NCBI RefSeq assembly: GCF_003384725.1
Contig: NZ_QNVV01000003.1
Location: 124,001 to 188,000 of the forward strand
DNA from: Chryseobacterium pennipullorum
GTDB lineage: Bacteria; Bacteroidota; Bacteroidia; Flavobacteriales; Weeksellaceae
Length of the DNA: 64,000 bases
Direction: 5' to 3'
Position numbers and translations under genes: made by a program. Shown piece after piece: positions 8,314 to 16,151 of this stretch. Under the pieces are notes generated by a model. It saw only the letters and a list, made by a program, of their open reading frames with translations, was not told the DNA's origin and did not search any database. How positions within the stretch are numbered: position 1 is the first letter of the stretch; the number at the start of each line of letters is the position of its first letter.

Positions 8314-10482
8314 ATGGAAAAATATAATTCAATTTTAAAATATATTTTTATCGCAGCAGCTTCTTTGTTGGCAGTAACGGGATGTGTGCATGATGATAAG
8401 TATGATCAGCCTAACCTTGACGGGTATGATTGTGCAGATAAAAAGGGAGTGGTCATACCATTTGCAGATGTAAAAGCTAAATATCAGAATGCGCGGTATG
8501 TTTTCCCGGAAGATACAACACCTGATAATGAAGCAGATGATCTGTATATGGTGGGATATGTTTCCTCTACAGATGAAACAGGAAATATTTATAAAACCAT
8601 CTACGTGCAGGATGCTTTAGAAAACCCTACCCACGGTTTTACAGTGAGTGTGGATGCAGTAAGTACTTATACCAGATATCCTCAGGGTTCAAAAGTATAT
8701 ATAAAACTTAATGGGCTTGCTGTGGGTACTTATGGTGGGCTTGTACAGCTGGGTGTAGAAACGGGAGCTGAAACCTCTGCCACTTCTGTATCGAGAATTC
8801 CTGAAAAACGCGTTGCAAAACAGATCTTTAGATCTTGTGCTCCAAAAGGAAAAATTGTACCTAAGCTTATGAAGCTTGCGGATATGACTGCTGCCAACGA
8901 CCAGTATTTTGGATGTCTGATTCAGGTCAATGATGTAGAGTTTGATGCAAGAGCATTGTGTACTACGTATGCGCCTAATGGTGTGACGGTCGATAAAACA
9001 ATCGGTGAAGGATGGGCTAATGGAAAGTATGCAAAAACTGCAGTCGTAAGAAACAGTGGCTATGCTTCATTTGCAAGTCAGGTTCTACCTTCGGGGAAAG
9101 GTGAATTTGTTGGGATTTACAGCAAATTTCAATCCGGATCAACGCCTACTTATCAGTTGTATGTCAACAGAGCGGAAGATCTTAATATGAATACTTTCCC
9201 TCGTTTGAACGGACTTAATGAAAGCCCTTGCGGCTTCAATCCAAATAATCTTACCGCTAAAACAATTGCTGAAATAAAACAATTGGCAGCAGGTACTACA
9301 AACTGGGTGCAGATCACAGGGGATGATTACCTGAAAGCGCAAATTGTAGCGAATGATGAGACCGGGAATCTTTACAAATATCTTTATGTAGAAGATGCCA
9401 CAGGAGGAATCAGAGTGAATATGAACAAAACGAACCTTTATCTGGACAGCAGGTTCAGACTGGGCAAAGATGTTAATATCAAACTTAAAAACCTATATGT
9501 AAGAAGTGTAAACGGAGAAGTTCAGTTAGGTTCTTTATTCACTAACAACAATAATACGACACAGTTCGGGCAGATTGAAGAAGCAGAAATGTTTAAATAT
9601 TTCTTCGATAGTAATACCGCAGCAAGAGCTGTAGTACCTACTGACAAAACAATCTCTCAATTGACAATGGCTGATGTAGGAAGATGGATCAGAATTAAAG
9701 ATGTTCAGTTTGTGAATGGAGACCTGGGAAAAACATTAACTGATGGTAGCAGTGTGACTAATAGAACACTTGAAGACTGTGCCGGAAATACCGTGGCCTT
9801 AAGAACAAGCGGACAAGCAAGTTTTGGCAGTGTTAAGCCTGGAGGTTATGAAGTAAAAGGAGGAAAAGGGGATGTATATGCTATTTTGAGCGTTTTTAAC
9901 GGAGCTTTCCAGCTATGGATTACCAGATTGGCAAATATCGATTTTGATGCGCCAAGGTGTGACGGGAGTATATATACGTCCATCCCGGTTATATACAGTG
10001 ATGGCTTTGCAGCTGGTGGATTCGGCTCAGACTGGACAACGGTCAATAAAGTGGGACCTAACCAATTCTGGCAAACTTCCAACCAAGGAAATGGATCCAA
10101 CTACTACGCGATGATGAATGGTAATGCTGGAGGAGCAGGGAACAACTTTGCTAATGAAGACTGGTTGATTTCTAAAGCAGTAAGCTTAGTGGGTAAAACT
10201 AAAGCTGCGGTGAGTTTCACTTCAGATGTTAGATATTCCGGAAATGCACTACAGGTATATGCTACAGATAATTATACAGGAGATGTGACAACTACCAGTT
10301 GGACTCCACTGCAGGCCACCCTGGACACCAATGCAAATGCATTTGGAGACTGGGTAGGTTCTGGAAATGTTGATTTAAGTGCTTTCTTAGGTAAAAATGT
10401 AAGAATTGCATTTAAATATACTTCTACAACCTCTGCAGCAGCAACATGGGAAGTAGATGACTTCAAAATTAAAGCACAATAA
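8314..10482 (+). CDS. DUF5689 lipoprotein with C-terminal choice-of-anchor J domain
   Basis: 722 residues. The lipoprotein signal has lipobox AVTGC (Cys at about 24). Two or three OB-fold-like DUF5689 modules follow. Each has a GYVSSTDETGNIYKTIYVQDA-type strand set, a GSKVYIKLNGLAVG-type strand and a later variant (IVANDETGNLYKYLYVEDATGG); a third copy covers about residues 445-540. The C-terminal 170 residues (DGFAAGGFGSDWTTVN, NEDWLISKAVSL, WEVDDFKI) match the choice-of-anchor J / cleaved-adhesin type of beta-sandwich. It has no T9SS C-terminal domain, so it should be an outer-membrane lipoprotein. It probably binds ligand for the TonB receptor it follows. The similarity of the repeated module to nucleic-acid-binding OB folds is my inference. 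Confidence 0.85.
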   Translation: MEKYNSILKYIFIAAASLLAVTGCVHDDKYDQPNLDGYDCADKKGVVIPFADVKAKYQNARYVFPEDTTPDNEADDLYMVGYVSSTDETGNIYKTIYVQDALENPTHGFTVSVDAVSTYTRYPQGSKVYIKLNGLAVGTYGGLVQLGVETGAETSATSVSRIPEKRVAKQIFRSCAPKGKIVPKLMKLADMTAANDQYFGCLIQVNDVEFDARALCTTYAPNGVTVDKTIGEGWANGKYAKTAVVRNSGYASFASQVLPSGKGEFVGIYSKFQSGSTPTYQLYVNRAEDLNMNTFPRLNGLNESPCGFNPNNLTAKTIAEIKQLAAGTTNWVQITGDDYLKAQIVANDETGNLYKYLYVEDATGGIRVNMNKTNLYLDSRFRLGKDVNIKLKNLYVRSVNGEVQLGSLFTNNNNTTQFGQIEEAEMFKYFFDSNTAARAVVPTDKTISQLTMADVGRWIRIKDVQFVNGDLGKTLTDGSSVTNRTLEDCAGNTVALRTSGQASFGSVKPGGYEVKGGKGDVYAILSVFNGAFQLWITRLANIDFDAPRCDGSIYTSIPVIYSDGFAAGGFGSDWTTVNKVGPNQFWQTSNQGNGSNYYAMMNGNAGGAGNNFANEDWLISKAVSLVGKTKAAVSFTSDVRYSGNALQVYATDNYTGDVTTTSWTPLQATLDTNANAFGDWVGSGNVDLSAFLGKNVRIAFKYTSTTSAAATWEVDDFKIKAQ

Positions 10483-10504
10483 TTGGGATTGTTCTATACA
10501 AATA

Positions 10505-10536
10505 AAAACCGGCTCGCAAGAGCCGGTTTTTATTTT
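10505..10536 (+). terminator. Bidirectional intrinsic terminator
   Basis: CCGGCTC (10509-10515) and GAGCCGG (10520-10526) close a GCAA tetraloop. A-rich sequence lies before it and T-rich sequence after, so it can serve both the DUF5689 gene and the convergent inclusion-protein gene. Confidence 0.9.
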
Positions 10537-10542
10537 TTCCTT

Positions 10543-11091
10543 CTACTTAACCGTAATCGTTGGGTCCCAGTAGTAGTAACCTAGCAGGATCTGCTGGTTA
10601 CTGTTGTTTGGATCCAAGATATACAAAGCAAACTGTACGTAAAAATTTTCCTTTCCTGTCGCTTTTACTTTTGAGTCAAAACTTGAAAAAGTGATATCTG
10701 CAGTATTGGCAGGAAGCCCGTTTGGTGAACTGTAATTAGGGACAACCGCCTGTTTTCTTTCTACAGCATCATACACGAAGTTATTAAAAACCTGATCTCC
10801 GGACCAGTATTTAATATTGTAGATGATGACCGCATCATCAGAGTTTTGGTAAATTGATGTGCTTCTGAAAGAAACGGTATCACCCACTTTCGCGCTGAAG
10901 TTTAAATCAGCAGATCCTTGTCCGGAAATAGCATTGGCATTGGAAACAATCATATGCTGACTGTTGTGATCTATTCCTGTAGGATTATTAGGGTCTTTGC
11001 TTGGGTTTGGATAATGTGCTCTCACATAATCGGTGTCAATAACTACCAGTACATCTATTTCCTGGCTTGATGCGCTTAGTTGTGTGTCCAT
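10543..11091 (-). CDS. AidA/PixA-family inclusion body protein
   Basis: 182 residues, no signal peptide. The N-terminus EIDVLVVIDTDYVRAHYPNPS, the segment PTGIDHNSQHMI, the run ISGQGSADLNFSAKVGDTVSFRS and the C-terminal FALYIL...LGYYYWDP pattern are those of the PixA/AidA family. PixA forms cytoplasmic crystalline inclusions in Xenorhabdus; AidA is a quorum-sensing-controlled protein in Burkholderia and Ralstonia. The biochemical role is not established. Length and domain are complete. The gene is alone, with about 100 bases of leader after a -7 box at 11196-11203, and shares a terminator with the convergent gene upstream. Confidence 0.9.
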   Translation of the reverse strand: MDTQLSASSQEIDVLVVIDTDYVRAHYPNPSKDPNNPTGIDHNSQHMIVSNANAISGQGSADLNFSAKVGDTVSFRSTSIYQNSDDAVIIYNIKYWSGDQVFNNFVYDAVERKQAVVPNYSSPNGLPANTADITFSSFDSKVKATGKENFYVQFALYILDPNNSNQQILLGYYYWDPTITVK

Positions 11092-11195
11092 TGTATTCGT
11101 TTTTTTGATTGGTGTTTTTCCTACTCATCTGGCTTTTCAGATTTCGCCCCGATGTTTCACGTGATCGGTCTCACTCTGATGTTGTAATTACACTA

Positions 11196-11203
11196 CAAAT
11201 GTA
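11196..11203 (-). promoter_or_regulatory. -7 box (TACATTTG) upstream of the PixA-like gene
   Basis: Reads TACATTTG on the minus strand, about 105 bases before the ATG. The long leader contains a CACGTG palindrome near 11158-11163. I see no matching -33 box. Confidence 0.4.
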
Positions 11204-11293
11204 CATCGCTACCCATAAGTTTTTTAGAGTGGAAATGCTGAAATTGCGCAGTAGGTGTTTTTACGGATTAATCTCTTTGTGGTGATTTTAAGC

Positions 11294-11330
11294 AAAAAAA
11301 TACCCCGGAAAGACAAACTTTCCGGGGTAC
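11294..11330 (-). terminator. Strong terminator of the DUF6702-like gene
   Basis: Perfect 12-bp stem (11301-11312 with 11318-11329) around a 5-base loop, followed on the minus strand by seven T. Confidence 0.92.
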
Positions 11331-11359
11331 CCATTTATAATGGTTAAATCTAATTTCGT

Positions 11360-11830
11360 TTAAAAAGAAACCTCGTTCACTTCTTTTCCTCGCTGGAAGT
11401 TCATTGTTTTCTGGCTGCCTTTGTAGGCAATGTTCACCAGATTGATCTGCTTAGGAAAAGCGCTTAAAAGGATCGTATTTTTAATCTTTAAGGTGTTGAT
11501 ATCCGAAACGCCGCCGGTTTCAAAATACACCCATACCGTTTCTCCGCTTACCTGACTTCCTGTGAAGGTTATTGTTTTGGCAGCACCATTGACAAATACA
11601 TCAAAATTATTGTTCACATATTTTTTTACTTCTGCCTCAAATCCGGCTGTATTTGGATTGATCTTTATGGCATCAGAGATATGGCTTGTATTCATTTTTG
11701 TGGTAAACTTCAATGTCTTGCTTCCATCAATATAATCCACTTTGGTCATTGAAGAGAAAAAGTCTACATACATAAAACTCGTTAACACAAAAAATGTTAA
11801 AATTCCTGATATATATAAAAGTTTTTTCAT
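11360..11830 (-). CDS. DUF6702-like membrane-anchored or secreted protein
   Basis: 156 residues from the MKKLLYIS start; a start 24 bases further upstream is less likely. One N-terminal hydrophobic segment (signal or anchor) is followed by a beta-rich domain: VDYIDGSKTLKFTTKM, FDVFVNGAAKTITFTG, ETVWVYFE, LLSAFPKQINLVNI and a final KTMNFQRGKEVNEVSF. This order and the FPxQxNxV motif match DUF6702, a Bacteroidetes family often found next to peptidases; I name it from memory. The function is unknown. It probably faces the periplasm. Confidence 0.7.
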   Translation of the reverse strand: MKKLLYISGILTFFVLTSFMYVDFFSSMTKVDYIDGSKTLKFTTKMNTSHISDAIKINPNTAGFEAEVKKYVNNNFDVFVNGAAKTITFTGSQVSGETVWVYFETGGVSDINTLKIKNTILLSAFPKQINLVNIAYKGSQKTMNFQRGKEVNEVSF

Positions 11831-11888
11831 CTTAATTAATAGATTTACAATCATTCTTGCTAGTTATAAGTCACAAATAATATGCCAA

Positions 11889-12641
11889 TTAAAAATTTAC
11901 ATTCACAGAATACTTATCGTAAAAAGCTTTAATATGCGCTACAGCCTCATCAGCTGTGTCTACCACACGATAAAGATCCAGATCATCTTCTGCAATCATT
12001 CCATCTCTTAGCAGAGTTGCCTTGAACCAATCCAACAGTCCTCCCCAGAATTCGCTCCCTACCATAACAATCGGAAATTTTCCAATTTTATTGGTCTGAA
12101 TCAACGTAAGAGCTTCTGTAAGTTCATCCAAAGTACCAAAACCTCCCGGCATAACCACAAAGCCCTGGGAATATTTTACAAACATGACTTTTCTTACAAA
12201 AAAGTAATCAAAATTCATCGAATACGATTTATTGATGTACGGGTTGAAATGCTGTTCAAACGGAAGATCAATATTAAGTCCGATGGATCTTCCTTTACCA
12301 TTGAAGGCTCCTTTGTTTCCTGCTTCCATAATTCCTGGTCCGCCGCCGGTAATAATGCCGAAACCGAGTTTTGTGATCTTTTCAGCAATATCAACAGCCA
12401 TCTGATAATACTCGCTTTCCGGCTTCAGGCGCGCGGAACCGAATATAGAAACACATGGCCCGATCTTGGCCAGTTTTTCATAGCCGTCCACAAATTCAGC
12501 CATCACCTTAAACACCATCCAGCTGTCTTTGGTGATGGTTTCGTCCCAGGTTTTCTGTCTGAAACTATTATGTAGTTTTGTTTCGTTATTGTCAAATTCC
12601 GGATTCACTAAACTTTCATCCCTTTTTCCATCCATTTCCAT
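11889..12641 (-). CDS. LOG-family protein (TIGR00730, nucleotide 5'-monophosphate phosphoribohydrolase type)
   Basis: 250 residues with a Rossmann-like fold. The signature PGGFGTLDE is intact, preceded by VSIFGSARLKPES, IITGGGPGIMEAGNKGA and MNFDYFFVRKVMFVKYSQGF. LOG (Lonely guy) proteins split a nucleoside 5'-monophosphate into base and ribose-5-phosphate; in plants and some bacteria the substrate is a cytokinin nucleotide. The Arg and Glu of the active site are present. It is the last gene of the operon starting at 15381 and follows the nucleotidyltransferase by 8 bases. Its substrate here is unknown. Confidence 0.9.
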   Translation of the reverse strand: MEMDGKRDESLVNPEFDNNETKLHNSFRQKTWDETITKDSWMVFKVMAEFVDGYEKLAKIGPCVSIFGSARLKPESEYYQMAVDIAEKITKLGFGIITGGGPGIMEAGNKGAFNGKGRSIGLNIDLPFEQHFNPYINKSYSMNFDYFFVRKVMFVKYSQGFVVMPGGFGTLDELTEALTLIQTNKIGKFPIVMVGSEFWGGLLDWFKATLLRDGMIAEDDLDLYRVVDTADEAVAHIKAFYDKYSVNVNF

Positions 12642-12649
12642 TACATAAT

Positions 12650-13363
12650 TTATTTAAAATGTTTTTCGGCTTCTGTTACAGACTCCGGCCTTCCCACGTC
12701 AATCAGTATGCTGTCGTGTACAAAACCATGAATATGCTCGGTTTGCATCAGATCGAGATATTCTTCCATAACAGAAAATTTGCCTTTTCTTTTTATTTTT
12801 TCAAAAATGACAGGATTGATACAGTGAATTCCACTGAATGCTAATGCTTTGAATCCTTTGTTGAATTCGGCAAGCCGCTGCTCACCCGTCTGTACATTCA
12901 GCCAGCCTCTCAAAACCATATCATCATTGAAAAGGAGTTTTCTTGAACTTTCCCTGTCCGAAACTGCTAAAGTAGCAAAATCTTTTATCTTTTTGTGATA
13001 TTCCACCAATGCATTGATATTCATATCCGTTAGAATATCAGCATTCATGATTAAAAAATCTTCTCCATGATCCAGAAACTTTCTTGCAAAAATCAAGCCG
13101 CCTCCTGTTTCCAAAAGCTCATTGGTTTCATCCGAAATTTCAATCCTGCATCCGAAATTATCGTTTTTATGTAAGAAGTCGGTAATCTGTTCTCCAAAAT
13201 GGTGAATATTGATTACAAAATCCTTTATTCCAAAACTTTTCAGGTATATGATATTTCTTTCCAGAAGTGGAATCTCATTTACTTTGGCCAACGCCTTGGG
13301 ATGCTGATCTGTAAATGGTTTAAGTCTTGTGCCTTTTCCGGCGGCGAAAATTAAAGCCTTCAT
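12650..13363 (-). CDS. Sugar-phosphate nucleotidyltransferase (MurU-like)
   Basis: 237 residues. GT-A-like nucleotidyltransferase with the N-terminal loop FAAGKGTRLKPFT and lysine in HPKALAKV, a base-binding LLETGGGL, and the metal-binding aspartate in LIMNADILT. A second acidic site lies in LIDVGRPESV. The closest well-known relatives are MurU (N-acetylmuramate-1-phosphate uridylyltransferase) and similar short enzymes without a beta-helix domain. In Pseudomonas MurU works with the APH-fold kinase AmgK to reuse MurNAc; an APH-fold kinase heads this same operon, which supports that reading. Sugar specificity is not certain. Confidence 0.82.
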   Translation of the reverse strand: MKALIFAAGKGTRLKPFTDQHPKALAKVNEIPLLERNIIYLKSFGIKDFVINIHHFGEQITDFLHKNDNFGCRIEISDETNELLETGGGLIFARKFLDHGEDFLIMNADILTDMNINALVEYHKKIKDFATLAVSDRESSRKLLFNDDMVLRGWLNVQTGEQRLAEFNKGFKALAFSGIHCINPVIFEKIKRKGKFSVMEEYLDLMQTEHIHGFVHDSILIDVGRPESVTEAEKHFK

Positions 13364-13424
13364 AGTTGTAGGAATAAGTAATGTGAATTAATGTAATAAC
13401 GGAAGCATTATCACTGATTGTCTT

Positions 13425-13841
13425 TTAGTGAGAACGGGTGTTGAGCTGAGGTTGTTCATCATGGTGAATGGTTATTTCCGTTCCTACAGGATATTTGTCC
13501 CGGATAAATTCTGCAATTTTTATAGCGGAATAAACGGATCTGTGCTGCCCTCCGGTACATCCGAAATTGATCTGCAAATTCTCAAATCCCCGCTCAAGGT
13601 AGTTATCAATATTAATGGAAACGATAGATTTTACCAGTTCTAAAAATTGAGGCATTTCAGTTTTAGTCTCAAGATATTCCTGAACTCCAATGTCGTTTCC
13701 GGTCTGAATTTTATATTCTTCAATTCTTCCGGGGTTTAGAATTCCGCGACAGTCGAAAGCAAATCCGCCTCCGTTTCCTGAATGATCCTTGGGAATTCCT
13801 CCTTTTTTATATGAAAAACTGTGGATGTCGATGTGTAACAT
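13425..13841 (-). CDS. Stand-alone RapZ C-terminal domain protein
   Basis: 138 residues equivalent to the C-terminal half of RapZ, with no N-terminal P-loop kinase half. Visible motifs are FDCRGILNPG and NFGCTGGQHRSVY, the conserved glycine, cysteine and His-Arg of the domain. In E. coli this domain binds glucosamine-6-phosphate and the sRNA GlmZ. Its place between an AmgK-like kinase and a MurU-like transferase suggests an amino-sugar or sugar-phosphate sensing or catalytic role, but this is inferred. The start at 13841 gives MLHIDIHSFSYKKG, typical for the stand-alone form. Confidence 0.88.
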   Translation of the reverse strand: MLHIDIHSFSYKKGGIPKDHSGNGGGFAFDCRGILNPGRIEEYKIQTGNDIGVQEYLETKTEMPQFLELVKSIVSINIDNYLERGFENLQINFGCTGGQHRSVYSAIKIAEFIRDKYPVGTEITIHHDEQPQLNTRSH

Positions 13842-13918
13842 TTTCTTTTTTTATTTTTTTTTAACCATTAAGGTATTTTAAGTTTTTAAGGTAAGTTAAG
13901 ATTTTGATAAATCAAAAT

Positions 13919-14326
13919 TTAGTCAGGAAGTTCTCTAAAATATTCGTTGATAAAAGGTTTTAATGATTTCGTGATATTATTAGTGAAAAAATTGATTAAT
14001 AGACCTTGTGGCTTTTTAAGCACCTTCATATAGGTTAATAGTTGTGCTTCATGAATAGGCAATAGTTCTTCTACTGCTTTCAATTCTATAATTATGGTGT
14101 CATTGACAAGAAGATCAACAATAAGCTTTGTTTCGATTTCAACTCCTTCATAATTGATAGAAGTGACTAATTGCTGTTTGACATTATATCCATTTTTAAG
14201 GAGTTCAATTTTTAAGCATTGTTCATAAACACTTTCAAGAAGACCTGGGCCAAGAATTTTATGGACTTTAATGGCAAAACCTGTAATTTCATATGAAAGT
14301 TGTGTGATTTCTTTCTTGGTCATCAT
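13919..14326 (-). CDS. GxxExxY protein (PD-(D/E)XK nuclease-like fold)
   Basis: 135 residues. The name motif is present as GPGLLESVYE (Gly-x-x-Glu-x-x-Tyr). The later acidic and Lys residues IVDLLVNDTIIIELKAVEEL fit a PD-(D/E)XK-like core (D...E-L-K), and the family C-terminus IHEAQLLTYMKVL and GLLINFF is intact. The role of the family is unknown. It occurs as scattered, often paralogous single genes in Bacteroidetes and other phyla, usually without fixed neighbours. Here it sits between the AmgK-like and RapZ-C genes on the same strand. An ATG one codon later (14323) is an equally good start. Confidence 0.9.
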   Translation of the reverse strand: MMTKKEITQLSYEITGFAIKVHKILGPGLLESVYEQCLKIELLKNGYNVKQQLVTSINYEGVEIETKLIVDLLVNDTIIIELKAVEELLPIHEAQLLTYMKVLKKPQGLLINFFTNNITKSLKPFINEYFRELPD

Positions 14327-14355
14327 CTTAATATTCTTAAAAACTTAATATGATC

Positions 14356-15381
14356 TTAATGGTTTAAACTTAAAATTTCTTCGATTTTTGATTTGACCTT
14401 TTCAGAGGTCAGTTGTCTGATCACTTTATTCAATTCCGGGTAATTGTTCATCTGATCCCATGAAGCCGCGAACTGGGTGATATTTTGAATTCCTTTTTCA
14501 AGACTTGCCAGGAAATGCTGCTTCCTCTGGATCAATCCTCGGAATCCATAAGCTCCTAATACCTGAAGGAACCGCATCATCTGCATTGGCTTCACTGAGT
14601 TTTTTAGTTGATCTTTAATTTCCTCATCACTAAATTGTTGAATGTAGAATTCTAGCATTTTATCCCTGAAATCTACCGGAAAATCGGCTTTGGCCTGAAA
14701 GAGAAAGGAAATGACATCATACATTAAAGGACCTTTCATTGCAGACTGGTAGTCGATAAAGGATACTTCATTTTGATCATTTACCATGATATTCCTCGCC
14801 TGGAAATCCCGGATCATCACTCCTGTGGGTTTCAGGTTTTCTACCATCAGAGCAATTTTTTTAAATTCTTTCAGGAGGGTAGATTTGTTGTATTCCAGCT
14901 CCAAAACATCAGCGACAAAATTTTTGAAATAGTAAAGGTCATGGGTTACCGGAAGTTCATCATAACTTTCATATTCAAAAGTTCTAGAGAAATCAATTTT
15001 GCCATCGGTTTTGGTCTGTAGGATAAAAAGCTTTTGCAATGTCTGTTGTACGAGTTCTTGTACACGGGAAGAAACCTGCTCCTTGGCAATCACTTCAGAA
15101 AGAGTCTCTGCCCCCAAAAATTCCTGGATATACATTTTTCTGTCATCTGAAACGCTAAGAACACCCGGAGTATTCAGACCGAGTCCTGTAAACACTTCGG
15201 AATAATAGAGAAAGCATTCATTTTCCGCGATATTTTCATTGTAGGTGATGATGTATTTCTCAGTATCAACAGCAGCCAGAAAATTGATCCTGGCGGAGCC
15301 GCTTTGAGCCAAGGTGACGAATTCGGAAGATTTTTTCCCCAGTCGGTTTTCAAAAAATCGTTTAGCGTTTTCAGAAGTCAT
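14356..15381 (-). CDS. APH-fold phosphotransferase (AmgK-like sugar kinase)
   Basis: 341 residues of the aminoglycoside phosphotransferase/choline kinase fold. The catalytic loop is MIRDFQARNIMV (Brenner-type Asp and Asn kept; the usual first His is Ile-Arg here), followed by SFIDYQSAMKGPLMYDVISFL with the metal-binding Asp. The N-terminal lobe has a loose nucleotide loop (AQSGSARINF). The operon partner is a MurU-like nucleotidyltransferase, so an anomeric sugar kinase such as AmgK (MurNAc/GlcNAc) is a better reading than antibiotic resistance. It is the first gene of the operon, with a -7 box directly upstream. Confidence 0.82.
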   Translation of the reverse strand: MTSENAKRFFENRLGKKSSEFVTLAQSGSARINFLAAVDTEKYIITYNENIAENECFLYYSEVFTGLGLNTPGVLSVSDDRKMYIQEFLGAETLSEVIAKEQVSSRVQELVQQTLQKLFILQTKTDGKIDFSRTFEYESYDELPVTHDLYYFKNFVADVLELEYNKSTLLKEFKKIALMVENLKPTGVMIRDFQARNIMVNDQNEVSFIDYQSAMKGPLMYDVISFLFQAKADFPVDFRDKMLEFYIQQFSDEEIKDQLKNSVKPMQMMRFLQVLGAYGFRGLIQRKQHFLASLEKGIQNITQFAASWDQMNNYPELNKVIRQLTSEKVKSKIEEILSLNH

Positions 15382-15391
15382 AATATGAAAA

Positions 15392-15399
15392 CAAATATA
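15392..15399 (-). promoter_or_regulatory. -7 box (TATATTTG) of the AmgK-MurU-LOG operon
   Basis: Reads TATATTTG on the minus strand and ends 10 bases before the ATG, so the leader would be only a few bases long. Confidence 0.5.
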
Positions 15400-15605
15400 C
15401 TAATTTAACACCATTTGGAAGCAGAAGGTCAATATTTCAGGATTAAACGATCATCTCAGAGGTAAGAAGCTGTTGTGAGGCTCCTTTTACGGTCATTATT
15501 TGCATTTATTGTCTATTAATGAACGTCTGAAGCCAGCTATCCTTTTTAGAGATTTAAATATGGGCTTTATTCATTCGAAATCAGTGCAGTTTACAGTCTA
15601 ATTTT

Positions 15606-15613
15606 TATCTTTG
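15606..15613 (+). promoter_or_regulatory. -7 box (TATCTTTG) of the xrtF operon
   Basis: Matches TAnnTTTG and ends 7 bases before the XrtF start codon, predicting a very short leader. Confidence 0.5.
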
Positions 15614-15620
15614 TACAATT

Positions 15621-16151
15621 ATGCTAAAGGACTTTAAGCCGGTTTTAGGAATTTTACTCCGTTTCATCATCATTTATGTGGTGCTGCTTTTTGCGTATCA
15701 GTATTATCTGAATACCAGTAAAGATGGGGGTCTGGATTCTTTTTCCAGATTAATCGCCAATCAGGTAAGTGATCTACAGAATGTGCTGGGTTTTCCAACA
15801 AGACTCTATGATGACGTGAAAAATGAGCAGGTTTGGTTCTATGTAAAGAAACAGTATGTAACGAGAATGGTGGAAGGCTGCAATGCAGTTTCTGTGATCA
15901 TTCTTTTTGTATCTTTTGTTTTTGCATTTTATAAAGGCGCAAAGACTTTTATTTTTGTAGGGGCAGGTCTGGTTTTGCTGTATGTGATGAACCTGCTAAG
16001 AATCATAGGGTTAAATATGGTTATGTCTGATCATAAGGAATATGGTAAAATGTTTCATAATTTTATTTTTCCTGCTATTATTTATGGAAGTGTGGTTGTG
16101 CTCTGGCTGATCTGGATTAAATTCTTTGCTTTAAAAAATGAGAATAGTTAA
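15621..16151 (+). CDS. xrtF: Exosortase family protein XrtF
   Basis: 176 residues with about five membrane helices. The exosortase catalytic triad is visible: C87 in MVEGCNAVSV, R127 in MNLLRIIGLN and H146 in KMFHNFIFPAIIYG. Exosortases cut and transfer proteins carrying a C-terminal sorting tail, and XrtF is the small flavobacterial form. The next gene, overlapping by 14 bases, is its fixed partner, which makes the assignment firm. The substrate is not known to me, and none of the proteins in this window ends in a PEP-CTERM-like tail. Confidence 0.93.
   Translation: MLKDFKPVLGILLRFIIIYVVLLFAYQYYLNTSKDGGLDSFSRLIANQVSDLQNVLGFPTRLYDDVKNEQVWFYVKKQYVTRMVEGCNAVSVIILFVSFVFAFYKGAKTFIFVGAGLVLLYVMNLLRIIGLNMVMSDHKEYGKMFHNFIFPAIIYGSVVVLWLIWIKFFALKNENS

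Noticed and set aside
14356..15381. Antibiotic-resistance kinase reading of the APH-fold protein
   Set aside because: Operon with a MurU-like transferase and RapZ domain fits a sugar kinase; no resistance-gene context or mobile element is present.
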